64,000 bases of DNA, taken from contig OZ025267.1 of NCBI GenBank assembly GCA_964019165.1, positions 12,586,069-12,650,068 on the forward strand. The letters are read 5' to 3'. This stretch comes from Mastigias papua (Eukaryota; Cnidaria; Scyphozoa; Rhizostomeae; Mastigiidae). Under the pieces are notes generated by a model. That model did no database searches, was not told the origin of the DNA, and saw only the letters and a list, made by a program, of their open reading frames with translations. The position numbers and the translations under genes are program-made. Below, piece by piece: positions 11,552 through 23,789 of this stretch (position 1 is the first letter of the stretch; every line of letters begins with the position of its first letter).

Positions 11552-13714
11552 CTATTGATCGATCATAGAGGTTCTGTTGTTCAGCAGAAGATACTTGTTC
11601 ACATGACCGCATTTTGATATGAGCTCGGACCGTTTGTTAAGCAGTGTGTTGTAGTTGGCCTTAATAATATGCAGCTTTTCTGCTAAGCAAAGATCACGTC
11701 TTTTCGATATATTGCTGTATGGTGTGGCTTTGGTGATAACTGTCCATTTTATGTTGTATTCTTCGTCATTGTCTTTGAGCCTCCAGATGTATTTCGATAG
11801 TTCAGTGCTGCTGGCGTATTTTCTGTTGTTAAATGAAAGTTTATGTTGAGTGAAACGCTGCTTAAAGGTTCCTTCTGTCAATCCAATATAGTTTTTCCCT
11901 GTTTTATCATTATCGGTGGTTATCTTTGCGTTATATATAATATTCGATGAGAGGCAGTTGTTATCGAGAGGGCAATGGTCCTTTATTCGGCAGTTACATG
12001 TCTTTGACGATGAAATGGTGGATGATGGGTACAGAATTTTCTTGTTGTGTTTACTAATGATCGCATGCATATTCTCCATACAACTGTAACTTACTTTAAT
12101 GTTGTTCTTGTTGAATATACTATAGAACTTGTGATGCTTCGGGAAGTGTTTGCGGACTAGCTTGAGGAAAATTCTTCCGATGTTTGTCGAAACGTTTTTA
12201 CTGTATGGAGGATTGTACCATATAATGTTTCGTTGCCTGTTTTTCCCTGCTTTTCTATGTATATTTTCGTTGTTGTATGACAAATTATAAGTGAATCCAC
12301 TGGATTTTAGAGCATTCTCATAGATAGGCTTGGCTTTATTAAATTCCGTTTCATTGCAAGAGATGCTAGATATTCGGCGATTGACTGCTTCTGGGAGATG
12401 TTTAATTATACTGGGAGGGTGGTTAGATTTAGTGTCTATATATAATGGAAGGTCATTTGGCTTTCTGTAGGGGCAATGTGATTCGTTGGTCAGGTTAAAC
12501 GTTACATCCAGATAGTTTACAACTTTCAAATTTGCTTCAATGGTGATACTGAGGCCGTACGCCTTGAATCGTTTAATGAAGTTCTTTCTTATTCTATCTG
12601 ACTCTGGTCCTGAGATATGTTTGAAGGCAGCAGGACCGTCATCTCTATATAAACCAATATTATTCTTCCCATAAATTCCGCATAAATTGTCTAAGATATA
12701 TAATCCGATTAGTCCACAGATCTCTGCACCATCGAAACTTCCCATAGTTACATCGAACAAACTGTCTTTCTTCATCCATGAGGTGCCATTGTTGAAAAGT
12801 AATGATTTACGGGCGTGCATGATAATATTGATTTCTTTGTCGGTGATGTTACAATAATTTCTAGCGAAAGATAGTGCGCATTGAAGAAGGTTCTCAGTTA
12901 TGGACGGATAGAAATTTACGATATCAAAGATGACGAATGTATGTTGCTGCTTGTTTGGTATATTAGTGAACCATTCTATAACAGATGAAGAGTTTTTCCA
13001 CTGGTTGAGCATTGTGGTTTGTCTTATGGATGCGTTGATATTGTCAAGGATCTGCTTGCTTATGCGACCTAATTCACTCTTTGCGGGATTGATTAATCTG
13101 CAAGAGGGCTTGTTTAGGAAGTTGTCTTTGTGGTCCTTTAGGGTTACGAATGCTTGCCGTTCTGCTATCTGTTCAGCCCTGTCGTGGATGTTCATTTCTG
13201 TAGCAATTTGTTGTGCATCCTGGTTTATAGTGTGGATAATATTGCCAGATACCTTCTTGTATGATGAAGAGATAGAGTTTAAGAGAAGTTTATCATGTAG
13301 AGATTTTTCCATTACGTAGAAATTTGTTGTTTTATCGGCTGGAATAAAGGCTTTCTTGGAGGAATTGATTCTGCTTATGTCATTGCGCAATTGGTCTTGT
13401 AATTTATTGCTTGTATTCCTAAATCTGACATTCCGGATCATGCTTAGTAGGTCAGCCTCAAATTTTTCTAGGTCATCGATTTTTGGTGGACATTTTCTGG
13501 ATTTAAATCCGACTTTTGTGAAATTACTTACTTCTACCGTTGTATCGTGACGATCATTTTCATAGAAGTACGCTTTCCATCTCATACGTTTGATGACACT
13601 TTCCGTTTTCTCAATGAGTTTCTTCAGGTAGGTGTCCTTTCGTGGAATTGGAATATTCTTCATGGAATAGGTAAACCTTGTCTGTTCCATCTTATGAAAA
13701 TCAGTGTTTGACAA
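11552..13714 (-). CDS. Penelope-like element PLE-2, intact reverse transcriptase/GIY-YIG protein
   Basis: The frame is uninterrupted for 720 codons; the first ATG is at 13690, giving about 712 residues. RT landmarks in order are FVIFDIVNFYPSIT (motif A), LLFNNGTSWMKK, TMGSFDGAEICGLIG (motif B), YRDDGPA (catalytic YxDD) and [12 protein letters not shown] Cys-rich linker (CNCRIKDHCPLDNNC) precedes a GIY-YIG nuclease with NYIGLTEGTFKQRF, a downstream His, and CLAEK near the end. Length and order match endonuclease-plus PLEs with C-terminal GIY-YIG. The product would act on genomic DNA in the nucleus, nicking the target and reverse-transcribing the element RNA. A hammerhead ribozyme follows the stop and (TA)n tracts flank both sides. 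An intact frame and ribozyme suggest a young, possibly active copy, but only about 25 bp lie between the ORF and the upstream TA tract, so the 5' terminal repeat is missing. Confidence 0.92.
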   Translation of the reverse strand: MSNTDFHKMEQTRFTYSMKNIPIPRKDTYLKKLIEKTESVIKRMRWKAYFYENDRHDTTVEVSNFTKVGFKSRKCPPKIDDLEKFEADLLSMIRNVRFRNTSNKLQDQLRNDISRINSSKKAFIPADKTTNFYVMEKSLHDKLLLNSISSSYKKVSGNIIHTINQDAQQIATEMNIHDRAEQIAERQAFVTLKDHKDNFLNKPSCRLINPAKSELGRISKQILDNINASIRQTTMLNQWKNSSSVIEWFTNIPNKQQHTFVIFDIVNFYPSITENLLQCALSFARNYCNITDKEINIIMHARKSLLFNNGTSWMKKDSLFDVTMGSFDGAEICGLIGLYILDNLCGIYGKNNIGLYRDDGPAAFKHISGPESDRIRKNFIKRFKAYGLSITIEANLKVVNYLDVTFNLTNESHCPYRKPNDLPLYIDTKSNHPPSIIKHLPEAVNRRISSISCNETEFNKAKPIYENALKSSGFTYNLSYNNENIHRKAGKNRQRNIIWYNPPYSKNVSTNIGRIFLKLVRKHFPKHHKFYSIFNKNNIKVSYSCMENMHAIISKHNKKILYPSSTISSSKTCNCRIKDHCPLDNNCLSSNIIYNAKITTDNDKTGKNYIGLTEGTFKQRFTQHKLSFNNRKYASSTELSKYIWRLKDNDEEYNIKWTVITKATPYSNISKRRDLCLAEKLHIIKANYNTLLNKRSELISKCGHVNKYLLLNNRTSMIDQ

Positions 13715-13736
13715 AAGTGCTCTACAATTCAGGAGC

Positions 13737-13737
<1 letters not shown>

Positions 13738-13812
<75 letters not shown>
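13738..13812. repeat. (TA)n microsatellite, ~75 bp
   Basis: This TA tract separates PLE-2 from PLE-3. Confidence 0.97.
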
Positions 13813-13814
<2 letters not shown>

Positions 13815-13819
13815 CATAC

Positions 13820-15068
<1,249 letters not shown>

Positions 15069-15185
15069 CATTGTAAATTTTTCCCCCTTATTCATTTTAG
15101 AAATTGTAAATATTTATCCAAAGTAGGCCTTAATTAGCTATAATTTAGCAATTGTTCTTTCTATTAGCCTACTATAAATAAATTA

Positions 15186-15212
15186 ATGATGATGATGATG
15201 ATGATGATGATG
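15186..15212. repeat. (ATG)n microsatellite
   Basis: Nine tandem ATG/GAT trinucleotides follow AAATAAATTA. This could be the 3' tail of a retroelement, but no body is recognisable upstream. Confidence 0.9.
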
Positions 15213-15439
15213 AACTCACGCCCACACCTTTCCGCTTCCTTCTCATTGGCAAATCGCTTGAAGCGATGTGCCAAGATCATATAAGAACGGGAGTTGTAAT
15301 GCTTCTTATAGACTGCTGTTCGTTGACTTTACTCAGATTCTACTCTGACTGACTATACATTTTTACCGTGGCTGATTTGGCCAACTTATCTCTCAATCTT
15401 CTCAAACTTTAGAGTGGCGGAAAGACATGCGAAAGATGT

Positions 15440-16020
15440 TGTATTAAAACGTGGGATTAGACTACCAAAATGAAGCTTAGACTGGTCGCTTGCTAACGAT
15501 CATTTTAAGGCGGTTCTTTCAAATCATCCAATTAAACAAGAGGATTTGAATTCAAATATCCAAAGAATGAACGACGTCATTCTAGAATAATTTAGCACAG
15601 AGATGGGCAAACTATGGCCTGCGGGCAGCATGTGGCCAGCCGAGTGTTTTTTGCGGCCCGCCAAAAACTGTTAGGAAGCAAAAATAACTTCGTTTATGAC
15701 ATTGTCCTTTTCGTTTATGACATTTTCATTGACATTGTCCTTTTCATAACAGTTAGTCACTCTGTGACTTCGTTTTCCAAATATATGTGTTTCAGTTCAA
15801 GTTTCTGCTGTTAAATATTACTTTAGAATTTGCGAATATAACCCTTTCACTCAACAGTTTGCCCACCCCTGCTTTAGCACGATCCGTGGTGAAGAGATAG
15901 AGGTGGTAACATTAATCTCCGTAACAAATACAAAGCGTGCACTGTTAGGGACCTAAAGAGAGAACTAAAGAAGTTGAATCTTAACGGTGGTAATATTAGG
16001 GAGACTAAATTTATTTCACG
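15440..16020 (+). pseudogene. Broken ORF of an unidentified element, split by a hAT MITE
   Basis: Protein-like stretches occur on both sides of the MITE. HFKAVLSNHPIKQEDLN lies at about 15500-15550 and NKYKACTVRDLKRELKK at about 15925-15975. The second faintly resembles a SAP-type helix pair. Stops and frameshifts separate them. I do not recognise the family. Confidence 0.35.
15598..15871. mobile_element. hAT-type MITE, 274 bp
   Basis: The ends are CAGAGATGGGCAAACT on the left and, inverted on the right, CAGGGGTGGGCAAACTG. This consensus is typical of non-autonomous hAT (Charlie/Zaphod-like) elements. The flanks ATTTAGCA (15590-15597) and CTTTAGCA (15872-15879) match at seven of eight positions, as expected for an 8-bp hAT target duplication. 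The interior has no ORF and includes a duplicated GACATTGTCCTTTTC-like stretch. Confidence 0.8.
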
Positions 16021-16048
16021 TACGTTGTGTAACCTTCTCGCCAATAAA

Positions 16049-16658
16049 TCAGATAAAATAAGTCACAATCGCGACAGTACATTGAATTGCCGGGACCAAA
16101 CTATGGTCCTGAGGCAAAGTTATTGAAAGAGTTCTTCTTAGTATGTGAGCAGTTCCAAGTAGAACAATTTTCTGCAGTTCCTCGACCTTGATGTTACCAG
16201 GTATTCGCTCAATATATCGATTTACTCCCTTTCGTATTATTCCCAATGCTCCAATTACCAGCGGGGTGACAGTTGTTTTTGTTTTCCACATCCTACTAAC
16301 TTCTATTTCAAGATCTTTGTATTTTGAAATCTTTTCAACTTCTTTTGCCGTAATATTTCGATCTGATGGTACAGCCATATCAATTAACATGCACATATTT
16401 GTAGGTTTCTCTTTAATTACAATGTCTGGCCTGTTTGCTTTGATTTCCTTGTCTGTGATAATAGGCATATCCCATAGTATTGTTGCATCTTTCCCTTCAA
16501 CAACTTTTTCTGGCTTATGATCATACCATTTATTAGGGACGTCTATTTCATAATATTTACATATATTCCAGTGAACATAAATAAGTGCTTTATCATGTCG
16601 TTCTAAATATTCCTTCTTGGCTAAAACAGGACAAACTGATACAATGTGTTCTACACTC
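16049..16658 (-). pseudogene. LINE fragment: C-terminal restriction-like endonuclease
   Basis: The open part contains RPDIVIKEKPTNMCMLIDMA, the PD-(D/E)XK core of the restriction-like endonuclease found in R2/R4/NeSL-type LINEs, followed by KYKDLEIEVSRMW and PLVIGALGII. Reading upstream past 16468, the frame continues through WYDHKPE and a Cys/His stretch (HIVSVCPVL) to about 16658, where a short ATT microsatellite begins. Only the endonuclease end survives; the RT is absent. It is related to, but of a different subfamily from, the element at 17395-21291. Confidence 0.75.
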
Positions 16659-16786
16659 TCGTCGAATTCTATTATTATTATTATTTTCTATATTAAACAT
16701 TGTGTTCAGGCTGTTGTTATTGCCGTCAGTTCTGCTATTAGGCGAGTCATAACAAATGACCAAAGGCTAATAGAGTTTGCTCTCTC

Positions 16787-17224
16787 CTATATTTCTAGCA
16801 CTTTCCTCAAAATTCTGGCAGTTCCCAATAAAGCAGCCTTCTGCATCACTCCAACATTACATGTTATCCCTAATTTTTCTATCCATCTGTCAAACTCTTT
16901 GGTGATACATCCAAAAGCTCCTATCACTATAGGCACAACTTCAACACGTTTGAGTTTCCACAATCTTGCGATCTCTCTCTTCAAGTCCTGGTATTTTTCT
17001 ACTTTTTCCTTTTCTTTCTCTCCTACATTTACATCAGCTGGTACAGCAATATCAATGATTAATCCCTTGTGCTCTTTCTTGTCAACTATAATTATATCTG
17101 GTTTTCTTGCCTCTATCACGTAGCCACATTGAACATTGTTATCGCACAACAATTTCACTTCTTCATTTTCCACTGCTCCTTCCGGGACATGTTCATACCA
17201 TTTGTCTGTGCATTCTAACCCATT
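16787..17224 (-). pseudogene. LINE fragment: second restriction-like endonuclease relic
   Basis: ARKPDIIIVDKKEHKGLIID forms the PD-(D/E)XK core, followed by KYQDLKREIARLWKL, PIVIGAFGCI and LLGTARILRKVLEI. The frame extends upstream through CTDKWYEHVPEGAVENE to about 17224. It is a C-terminal piece only, in the same orientation as the neighbouring fragment and the near-complete LINE, but too diverged from either to be a simple duplication. Confidence 0.75.
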
Positions 17225-17394
17225 CTTTTCTATTTATCATTATGTCATAGAATAAAGCTAAATGCAAGTGCCTAGCCAATACAATAACTAACTACCAAAA
17301 TATTTGCTAGTTAACAGTACCAAACAGAGGCCTATAGTTCAAACAGTCATAGGCTGACAAACAAGAAAAAAAAACCATTAACAACAGCATCCTC

Positions 17395-20300
17395 CTAATC
17401 AATATCGTCTCCTTGAATAAGTCCAGATATAACTCTTCGAATGATACTTTCACTATCCATCAATACTGTCTTCTGCATCATTGCAGCGACTTTGTCAATG
17501 AGTTCAGTATTTGCGAAAATCTTTCTTAAATCGACCTTCAACTCCTTAATACCACCACCCAATGCTCCTACTACGACGGGGACCACATAGATCTTATAAC
17601 TTGGGCGTCTTTCTCTTGTTTCAAAAGCGAGTTGTCTGTACTTTGTCATCTTCTCTGTTCTCTTTGGTCCAATGTTATGCTGTTGGGGGCACGCCATATC
17701 ACATATCAAAATCTTCTTGTCTCTCTTCAACTCTAAAATTAGGTCTGGTCTTCTGGACGTTGTTGTTTTTCGCAAATGGAACTCAAAATCCCACACAAGC
17801 TTGGCTATATTATTCTCCAATACTGTCCCTCTACCCCATCGCTGTTCGTACCAGACTGCTTCTTGACCAACTAATTCCTGTTGCTTTGCCCACTCTACTG
17901 CAAGGATCATAAGAGCACGGTTGTGCCTGGTCAGATATTCGGTATTTGCCAACTTTGTGCATCCAGCTACAAGGTGCTCTACTGATTCAGGATATTGGTT
18001 GCATACTCTGCAACTATTATCATCTATCAGCCCTCTTACTTTTTTCCAAGCTCTTGTTTCCACCATTTGCTCCAACATTGTCATCACTGCTGCGGTTTTT
18101 CCTGGGTTGAGATTCTGGGTCAACCACACATGACACTCCTTCTCCTGTGATCTATATAATTGACTCTGTTGATCCTTGACTCCATAGTATTCTATCCTTT
18201 GGTTCTTCACTCCCATATTCAGCTTCTCTTTCAATTTCTTCCATGCTAATTTCCATCCTTGGTTGATCAGCTCTCCATCGATACAAATATTACCTTCCTC
18301 AAATTCAATCTCTACTCCAACTTCCCTCATTGTCTGTATTGCCTCCTGTATTATGGAATTCTCCTCTTTTAGCATCTCTCTCTTCCAGGCAGCACTGATC
18401 CATCTGTTTTCTGAGCAGGCCATGTAGCAAGCAACTCTCATCCTCGACTCTTTATATATGTCCCTCATCGATTTTATTCCTCTTCCACCATCTTCTCTTC
18501 TAAGGTATAATCTTTCATCACTTGTTTGTTTCCCTAGCATGTTTCTTGACCTCAATTCACGTTTGATTACTTGGTCAAGCTCCTTCAGTTCTCCTCCAGT
18601 AAACTTGCAAACGTTCATTGGGTAAGCTGCTACTGGTATCACTTTTGTGTTAATTGCACGTGCCAAATTTATATCATTCAATTCGGTGTTGGTCAGCATC
18701 TTAATTCTTCTATCCACCTCACCTTTCACTCGCTCAAATACTTTCTTGGTTTTGATTCCATCAGCTTGTTCTATCCCCAAAAACCTATAAATTTCATTTT
18801 TGTCTGGATCCATTGCTCTCATTCTCTCTTCCAAAACTTCTAATCCTTCTGCTCTGACCATCTTCCCACGCTCAAATACAAGTTCAGCACATTTCGATAC
18901 ACCATAACATGCCCCTGTATCGTGGCTTGCTTGTACGATAACCTCATTGACAACTCTAAGCAGTTCATGACTTTCTTGGTACACCTTCAAATCATCTACA
19001 AACAAGCTATGAGTTCGGATGACATCTCGGTTTCCTGGTTGGCCCATTCTGTATCCCCTACTCTGCTGTAATAATCGACCTACTGGAATCTCGGAGATGC
19101 AAAAGCCAACTGGTTAGTAACTGTCTCCTTGAAGAAACCCACAAGATATATTTATCCATCTGCTTGTCAATTTCTCACCTTTGCTCCAGACCTCCAGCCT
19201 AGTCTTCCACAAATCCATAAACTTTGATATCAGTTGAATCACATCTGCAGGGATACCTATCCATTGGTATACTCTCAGCATCCAATCATGGTGTACATTA
19301 TCATACGCCTTCTTGTAATCATAGAATGCGACGGCAAGATTTCGGTGGTGCTGTTTCACCTCATCCATGATGCATCTATCGATAATCAATTGATCCACCG
19401 TACCCAATACACCTTCCACTGCTCCTAATTGACCTTCATCCCAAATCTTATTCTCCTTTGTATGGTTCCTCATGTACTTTGCTACCACCCCTGTCATGAT
19501 CTTATATGAAGTATTCAAACACGTTATAGGGCGGTAATTCTTCTCATCCTCCAAGTTTTTGGTTTTTGGAAGAAGTACGGTTCTTCCAGATGGCCACCAA
19601 GTTGGTATGTTTGTGTTATCTTCCTTGATTTTTGTGAATGCTCTTGTTAATGCCCCTTAGGCTCATTCTAGCTTTTTCCACCAATAGTTCTGTATTCCGT
19701 CTATTCCAGGTGCTGTCCATCCTTTTCTCTTTGAAATTTCCTTCTTCACTTTTTCAAGGGTGATGCTGTACTCATTAACTCGATTTACCTTCTCACTTAA
19801 TTGTCTCCTTATCTGTTCCATCCAAGGCATGTTTGGCGTTCTTTCTTCTTTCTCCCACATACCTCCCCAAAGCTCTACAAACTTTTCTATTCCTGGCATT
19901 TCTCCTTCATGCGCCTTCTCTCCTTCAAGTGTTCTGAAGAATCCCTTCTGGTCTCGTTGAAACATGATGTTGTCTTGCTTCCTTCTCCGTTTTTCTTCAC
20001 ATTTTGCCAACTTTATCTTTTTGTATCTCAATCTGTCTAACCATTGCTCTCTTGCATTCCTCAGGTTATAGTTAGTTGCATCTTTCTCAATCAAGACTCT
20101 CAATTCTTTAATGATCGTCTTTTCCTTATTGGTTGCTTTTCTCCGTTTTCTCCTTCTGTACAACTCATTACTCATTTTCGCTACAATCTGACGTGATTCT
20201 TTAATTTCTCTCTTCAACTTCCGTTCTCTTCTGTTTCCTCCTTTTGCACGTCCCTTCTTTTTATTAGCTTGATCCCTTTCCACCAAAGTACCTAGCTTGA

Positions 20301-21291
20301 AGCCAATCGCTCTTCCCATAGCATACACTTTATCACATATCTCTGGAATAGTGTCAACCTCCTTCAAGAACCTACCCAATACCCGATTTGCACTTTCCTT
20401 CAATTGATTATCAATCCTCACCTTAGGAAGTTTTTCTCTCGGTTCTATTTGGAGTAACGTTGAATTTTTGATGTTTTCTAGCTGATCAATGAACATTACC
20501 TCAAGATCTCGATCTTCCTCTTTGAGCCCTTCTGTGGGTAATTCAATTCGTTCAGTCTCACCAATATTATTCTCAGCTTCCTCTTCCTCACTATCAACAA
20601 GATTGGGTCTCACTGTTTCCAAATCTATTTGTTCTTCTTCTTCCACCTGTGTTTGTTCCTCAATCTGACACTGCTCTTCTTCTCTCTTACTCACTAGGAT
20701 AAGGCTTATCAGCTCAGGTTCCTTCTTAAACCGAGCTGCATTATCTCTAAGTTTTTGCCAGCTTGCATGTTGGTATTCTGGATACTTCTGATCCCATCGT
20801 TCTTTTACTCTCTTCATAAAACCTCTTCCCTTTGCTCTCTCTTCCTCATCCATTATAACTAAATTTATCTTCATGTCGGTTTTCCAATCCAAATGCTAAT
20901 TGTTGATTTCGGGTGTAGCCTGTCCTGTCCCTAGGTCTTCTCTCACTGCTATGTTTCCCCATCCTTCTTTCTTAAATCTCCTTGCATTATCAAGCAAGTT
21001 TTGTGCCGTCCGATTTGATTCTGGAAATTCTAAATCCCATATTTGTTTAATACGTTTCATAAAACTCTTCCCTTTCTGTCTTTCCTGAATGTCTATCTCC
21101 ACTATTCTGTGCTTCTGTTCATCAGACCATTCACAGTTATTCGTTATACGTACTCTGTTGGTTTCTAGATTTGCTTGATTCTCAGCACCCAAAGGTACTA
21201 CTGCGTCATCTGCAATATCTTGTGAAATTGGTTGAAATTGAATGTAATCTAAGTCTCCCATAAAATAGTAATTTGTGACGCACGGGTCCAA
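17395..21291 (-). pseudogene. Near-complete LINE with Myb-like domains, RT and restriction-like endonuclease
   Basis: One frame of 1,299 codons runs through with only four nonsense codons: TAG near 20896, TGA at 19663, TAA at 19657 and TAA at 19114. The first ATG is at 21261. Two Myb/trihelix-like DNA-binding units lie N-terminally (WSDEQKHRIVEID... and WKTDMKINLVIMD...), each with a KGRGF/KGKSF-MKR helix and a shared N-A-x-RFKKE end. A Lys/Glu-rich segment follows. RT motifs are NYRPITCLN, AFYDYKKAYDNVHHDW (motif A) and LFVDDLKVY (motif C, FVDD). Downstream are CRVCNQYPESVEHLVAGC (Cys-His knuckle) and RRPDLILELKRDKKILICD (PD-(D/E)XK nuclease). This order matches site-specific-type LINEs (R2/NeSL/R4 relatives), in which the nuclease nicks DNA for target-primed reverse transcription. 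The few lesions suggest a fairly recent death. Clade assignment needs a tree. Confidence 0.85.
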
Positions 21292-21366
21292 TTCAGTCCG
21301 TCCAGGGTTGCCCGGCTCTCTGGATAAGGCATTTATTTTGATAGGGGCGCCACTTCTACCAGATTC

Positions 21367-21530
21367 CGCGATTATTATTATTATTATTATTAAAAATATT
21401 TAAGGAGGGTTGCCCTTCAGCTACAGCTGCTTTTCAAGGGGCCCTCCATTTAAATACAATACATGTTTTGAAAAATAAATTTGAAAAGAAAAAAAAGAAG
21501 CCTAATTACAATGTCTACTACCTAAAAGCG
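21367..21530. repeat. (ATT)n and dispersed repeat, copy 2
   Basis: A short ATT tract (21370-21391) is followed by TTTTCAAGGGGCCCTCCAT and AAGCCTAATTACAAT, matching 4732-4860. Its position upstream of the LINE ORF suggests it is part of another retroelement's untranslated end. Confidence 0.5.
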
Positions 21531-21645
21531 ATATACCGTTATGTAAAATATTATTTACAAAATAATTAAAGATACAATGATAAAAGTACAAAAAATATAT
21601 TGGTAAAAAAAAAAGAAAAAAAAATAATTTCAAGCTATATACAAT

Positions 21646-21836
21646 TCATGCATCATGCATCAGTGCTTCATATGTGGTAATCTTCTCTTCCACGCCAGCA
21701 TTTTCATCATCCTTGTCACTGTCATCAGACGAAACCTCTTCTACATCTTCTACTCCAGATTCTTTACGGAGATATTCATCAACACATTTTTCTAAAAACC
21801 GAAGTACATCAGTAGAAGTCTTTTGCAAGAGGATAT
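21646..21836 (-). pseudogene. Possible acidic C-terminal tail of a transposase-like ORF
   Basis: The minus strand reads RFLEKCVDEYLRKESG, then an acidic run with SSDDSDKDDE, and ends KITTYEALMHDA before a stop. Acidic tails ending in an ALK-like helix are seen in pogo/Tigger-type transposases, but the match is weak. It ends where the plus-strand HIRAN-like fragment begins. Confidence 0.25.
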
Positions 21837-22203
21837 CATGCCTATATGAACATCTGGAGTCCGTTGGTGGGGGAAATTTTACAATGCAGGCCATGAGCAA
21901 TCTAATGAGGTGGACGAAAATGCAATAGCCATCATTAGAACTGATTCTTTGCGAAAAGAAAGCATTGCTAGACACGTGCCACAAAACATTTCGAAGTTAT
22001 GCGTATTATTCTTAAAAGTGTCAAACACTTTCATTACAGCTGAAGTCATTGGAAAGAGGCTGAATCGTGGAGGTGGCTATGGTCTGGAGATTCCTGTAAT
22101 TTACCACTTCCATGGACATGAAAAATTAGTAAACTGGGCTATAAAGAAGCTCGAAGCTATACAAAGCCAAATAGATTGCCAAGTATTTAAATGTATGAGA
22201 TAA
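21837..22203 (+). pseudogene. HIRAN-like domain fragment with a one-base frameshift
   Basis: On the plus strand, YMNIWSPLVGEILQCR is followed, after a single-base frame change near 21890, by EVDENAIAII, then ARHVPQNISKLCVLFL, and GYGLEIPVIYHFHG. This order (W-x-P-x-x-G-E, D-x-x-A-I-A-I, x-H-V-P-x-x-I-S, G-L-E-I-P) matches a HIRAN-like fold that occurs in many stand-alone ORFs of marine invertebrates. HIRAN domains bind 3' DNA ends in SNF2 and other repair proteins. Whether this was a host gene or part of a mobile element is unclear. The remaining C-terminus stops cleanly at 22203. Confidence 0.55.
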
Positions 22204-22239
22204 ATATTTGAATAAATATTCATTCGCCTCAGTTTTTTG

Positions 22240-22475
22240 TTCGCTGTCTCCTAACTTCGTGTACTGTCCGCTAATTGGAAAGAACAAACTGCCAAATTGA
22301 CTGTTTTGCGCAAAAAATATTGTCCGTTAATTAGAGTGTCCGCTAACTAAGTGTCCACTTTTTAGAAAATTTTTTAACGAGGCTTTGACAAGAAAACGAT
22401 CGGGGAAAATAAAGGTGTCCGCTAATCAGAGGTGTCCGCCTTTTAGAGTGTCCGTTAAATGGAGAGAATACTGTA
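22240..22475. repeat. Degenerate tandem repeats of a GTCCGCTAATTAGAG-like unit
   Basis: At least six variants of GTCCGCTAAT/GTCCGTTAAT occur in 230 bp with irregular spacing. This type of array lies near the ends of some Tc1/pogo-type DNA transposons. No transposase is adjacent except possibly the acidic tail at 21646-21836. Confidence 0.45.
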
Positions 22476-23600
22476 CAATATTTAAGCACCTGATTATGCG
22501 TGTTTAGTTCTGGGTACGCTACTAGGTGAGCGTAAATACCTTACCATCAATTAAGGTGTATTGATTTGTGTTGGCTGAGTTCAGGAGACCGCGTGTGCAT
22601 TATATGTAGGGTAGAGTATACAAATACAATTTATATTTTTGTTTCTTTGTTTGTTATTTGCTTGTATGGTTGGTTGCTTGTTCTGCCTGCGCACATTTGC
22701 ACTAATATGTGTGAGATTAAAATTTAACGCTGCTTATGTTTACGCTGACATGCTTGCGTAATGAGTAACATACTCTGCTGTTTGCCTTTTTTGCTATTGT
22801 TTTGTTTTATTTTATTGTATGTTGCTTCGCGAATGCACTACGATATCATAATGCATGAACTATTGATCTTCTTCTCTCTCTGCAACGGCTGTGATTGTGT
22901 TCTGTTTTGTTGTGTTTTATTTCAGGTGTGCCAACAGCGCTATATGCTGCACGACTACATCATGTGTTTTTATTATGCATGTTTACCAATTTGTCTTTTT
23001 CTCTATTTAATAGCGATTTGAGTTTGTGCTACACATTAACCGTGCCTGTTCATGCGGCATAAATTTAGTACTATACAATAGTGCATAAAATTTTTTAAGA
23101 GAATGTTATTTATCTCTCTTACCAATCTTGACTTTTGTTGCTGTAGGCGTTTCGAAATAAAGATGCTCACTTGTATCTTTTTATCATTAGGATATAATCA
23201 ACTGACTATTCAAATTTTACACCGATATTTATATATGTATTTAAGTTCCTCTTACAAAAAAAACTACATAGGATGTATAAGGTGAGTTCTGAAAGTTCTG
23301 AAGTTCTGAAAAGTAGGACAGCATGTGATAAGAGGCTGTAAGCTAGAACAGTAGCGAGGAAGAAATTGCGGAGGTTGTGAAAATAGTGATTGAGGGAGTA
23401 GACAATGGGGTCACTACACGAATACACCATGCTTCATTAGCATGCACGTGCTTTTACATTCTCATTGTTACTTCGCTTCTTTTTCTTTCTCCCTTTTTCG
23501 TTTGTTTGGTTACTTATATAAATATAAATATAAATATATATTCTTCCAAAGTTTCTCACAATAAGTAAATCAGAAATAATACGAAAAAACACGACAATTG
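22476..23600. other. No recognisable gene
   Basis: This is AT-rich sequence without conserved frames or clear repeats. Confidence 0.35.
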
Positions 23601-23656
23601 ATTTCAATTTGTACGACAGGTTTCGGATTTACTCAAATCCATCGTCAGTTACTGAA
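23601..23656 (-). ncRNA. Hammerhead-like motif of PLE-4
   Basis: On the minus strand, CTGACGA is followed by a six-base-pair stem II (GGATTT/AAATCC, loop GAGT), then GAAA and CCTGTC. Stem I can form from GTA/TAC next to the core and ATTTCA/TGAAAT further out, with an internal loop between. The cleavage triplet would be GTC. It sits beyond the 3' end of the PLE-4 coding remnant, the expected place. Confidence 0.6.
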
Positions 23657-23789
23657 ATTAACAATGAATACTAATAGAACATACGTTGTGAAATCAATCG
23701 AAGATCAAGCGAAAAAAACTATTCGAAAAAAGAAGAGAACGAGAACTGTTACACAAGAGTTAGAAAGCTAATGAGAAATTATAGTGCTG

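Noticed and set aside
12930..13319. Plus-strand open frames inside PLE-2
   Set aside because: They are antisense shadows of the intact PLE protein and show no family motifs.
22761..23021. Hydrophobic 86-residue frame
   Set aside because: Phe/Leu/Cys-rich translation of T-rich DNA; no homologue recognised.
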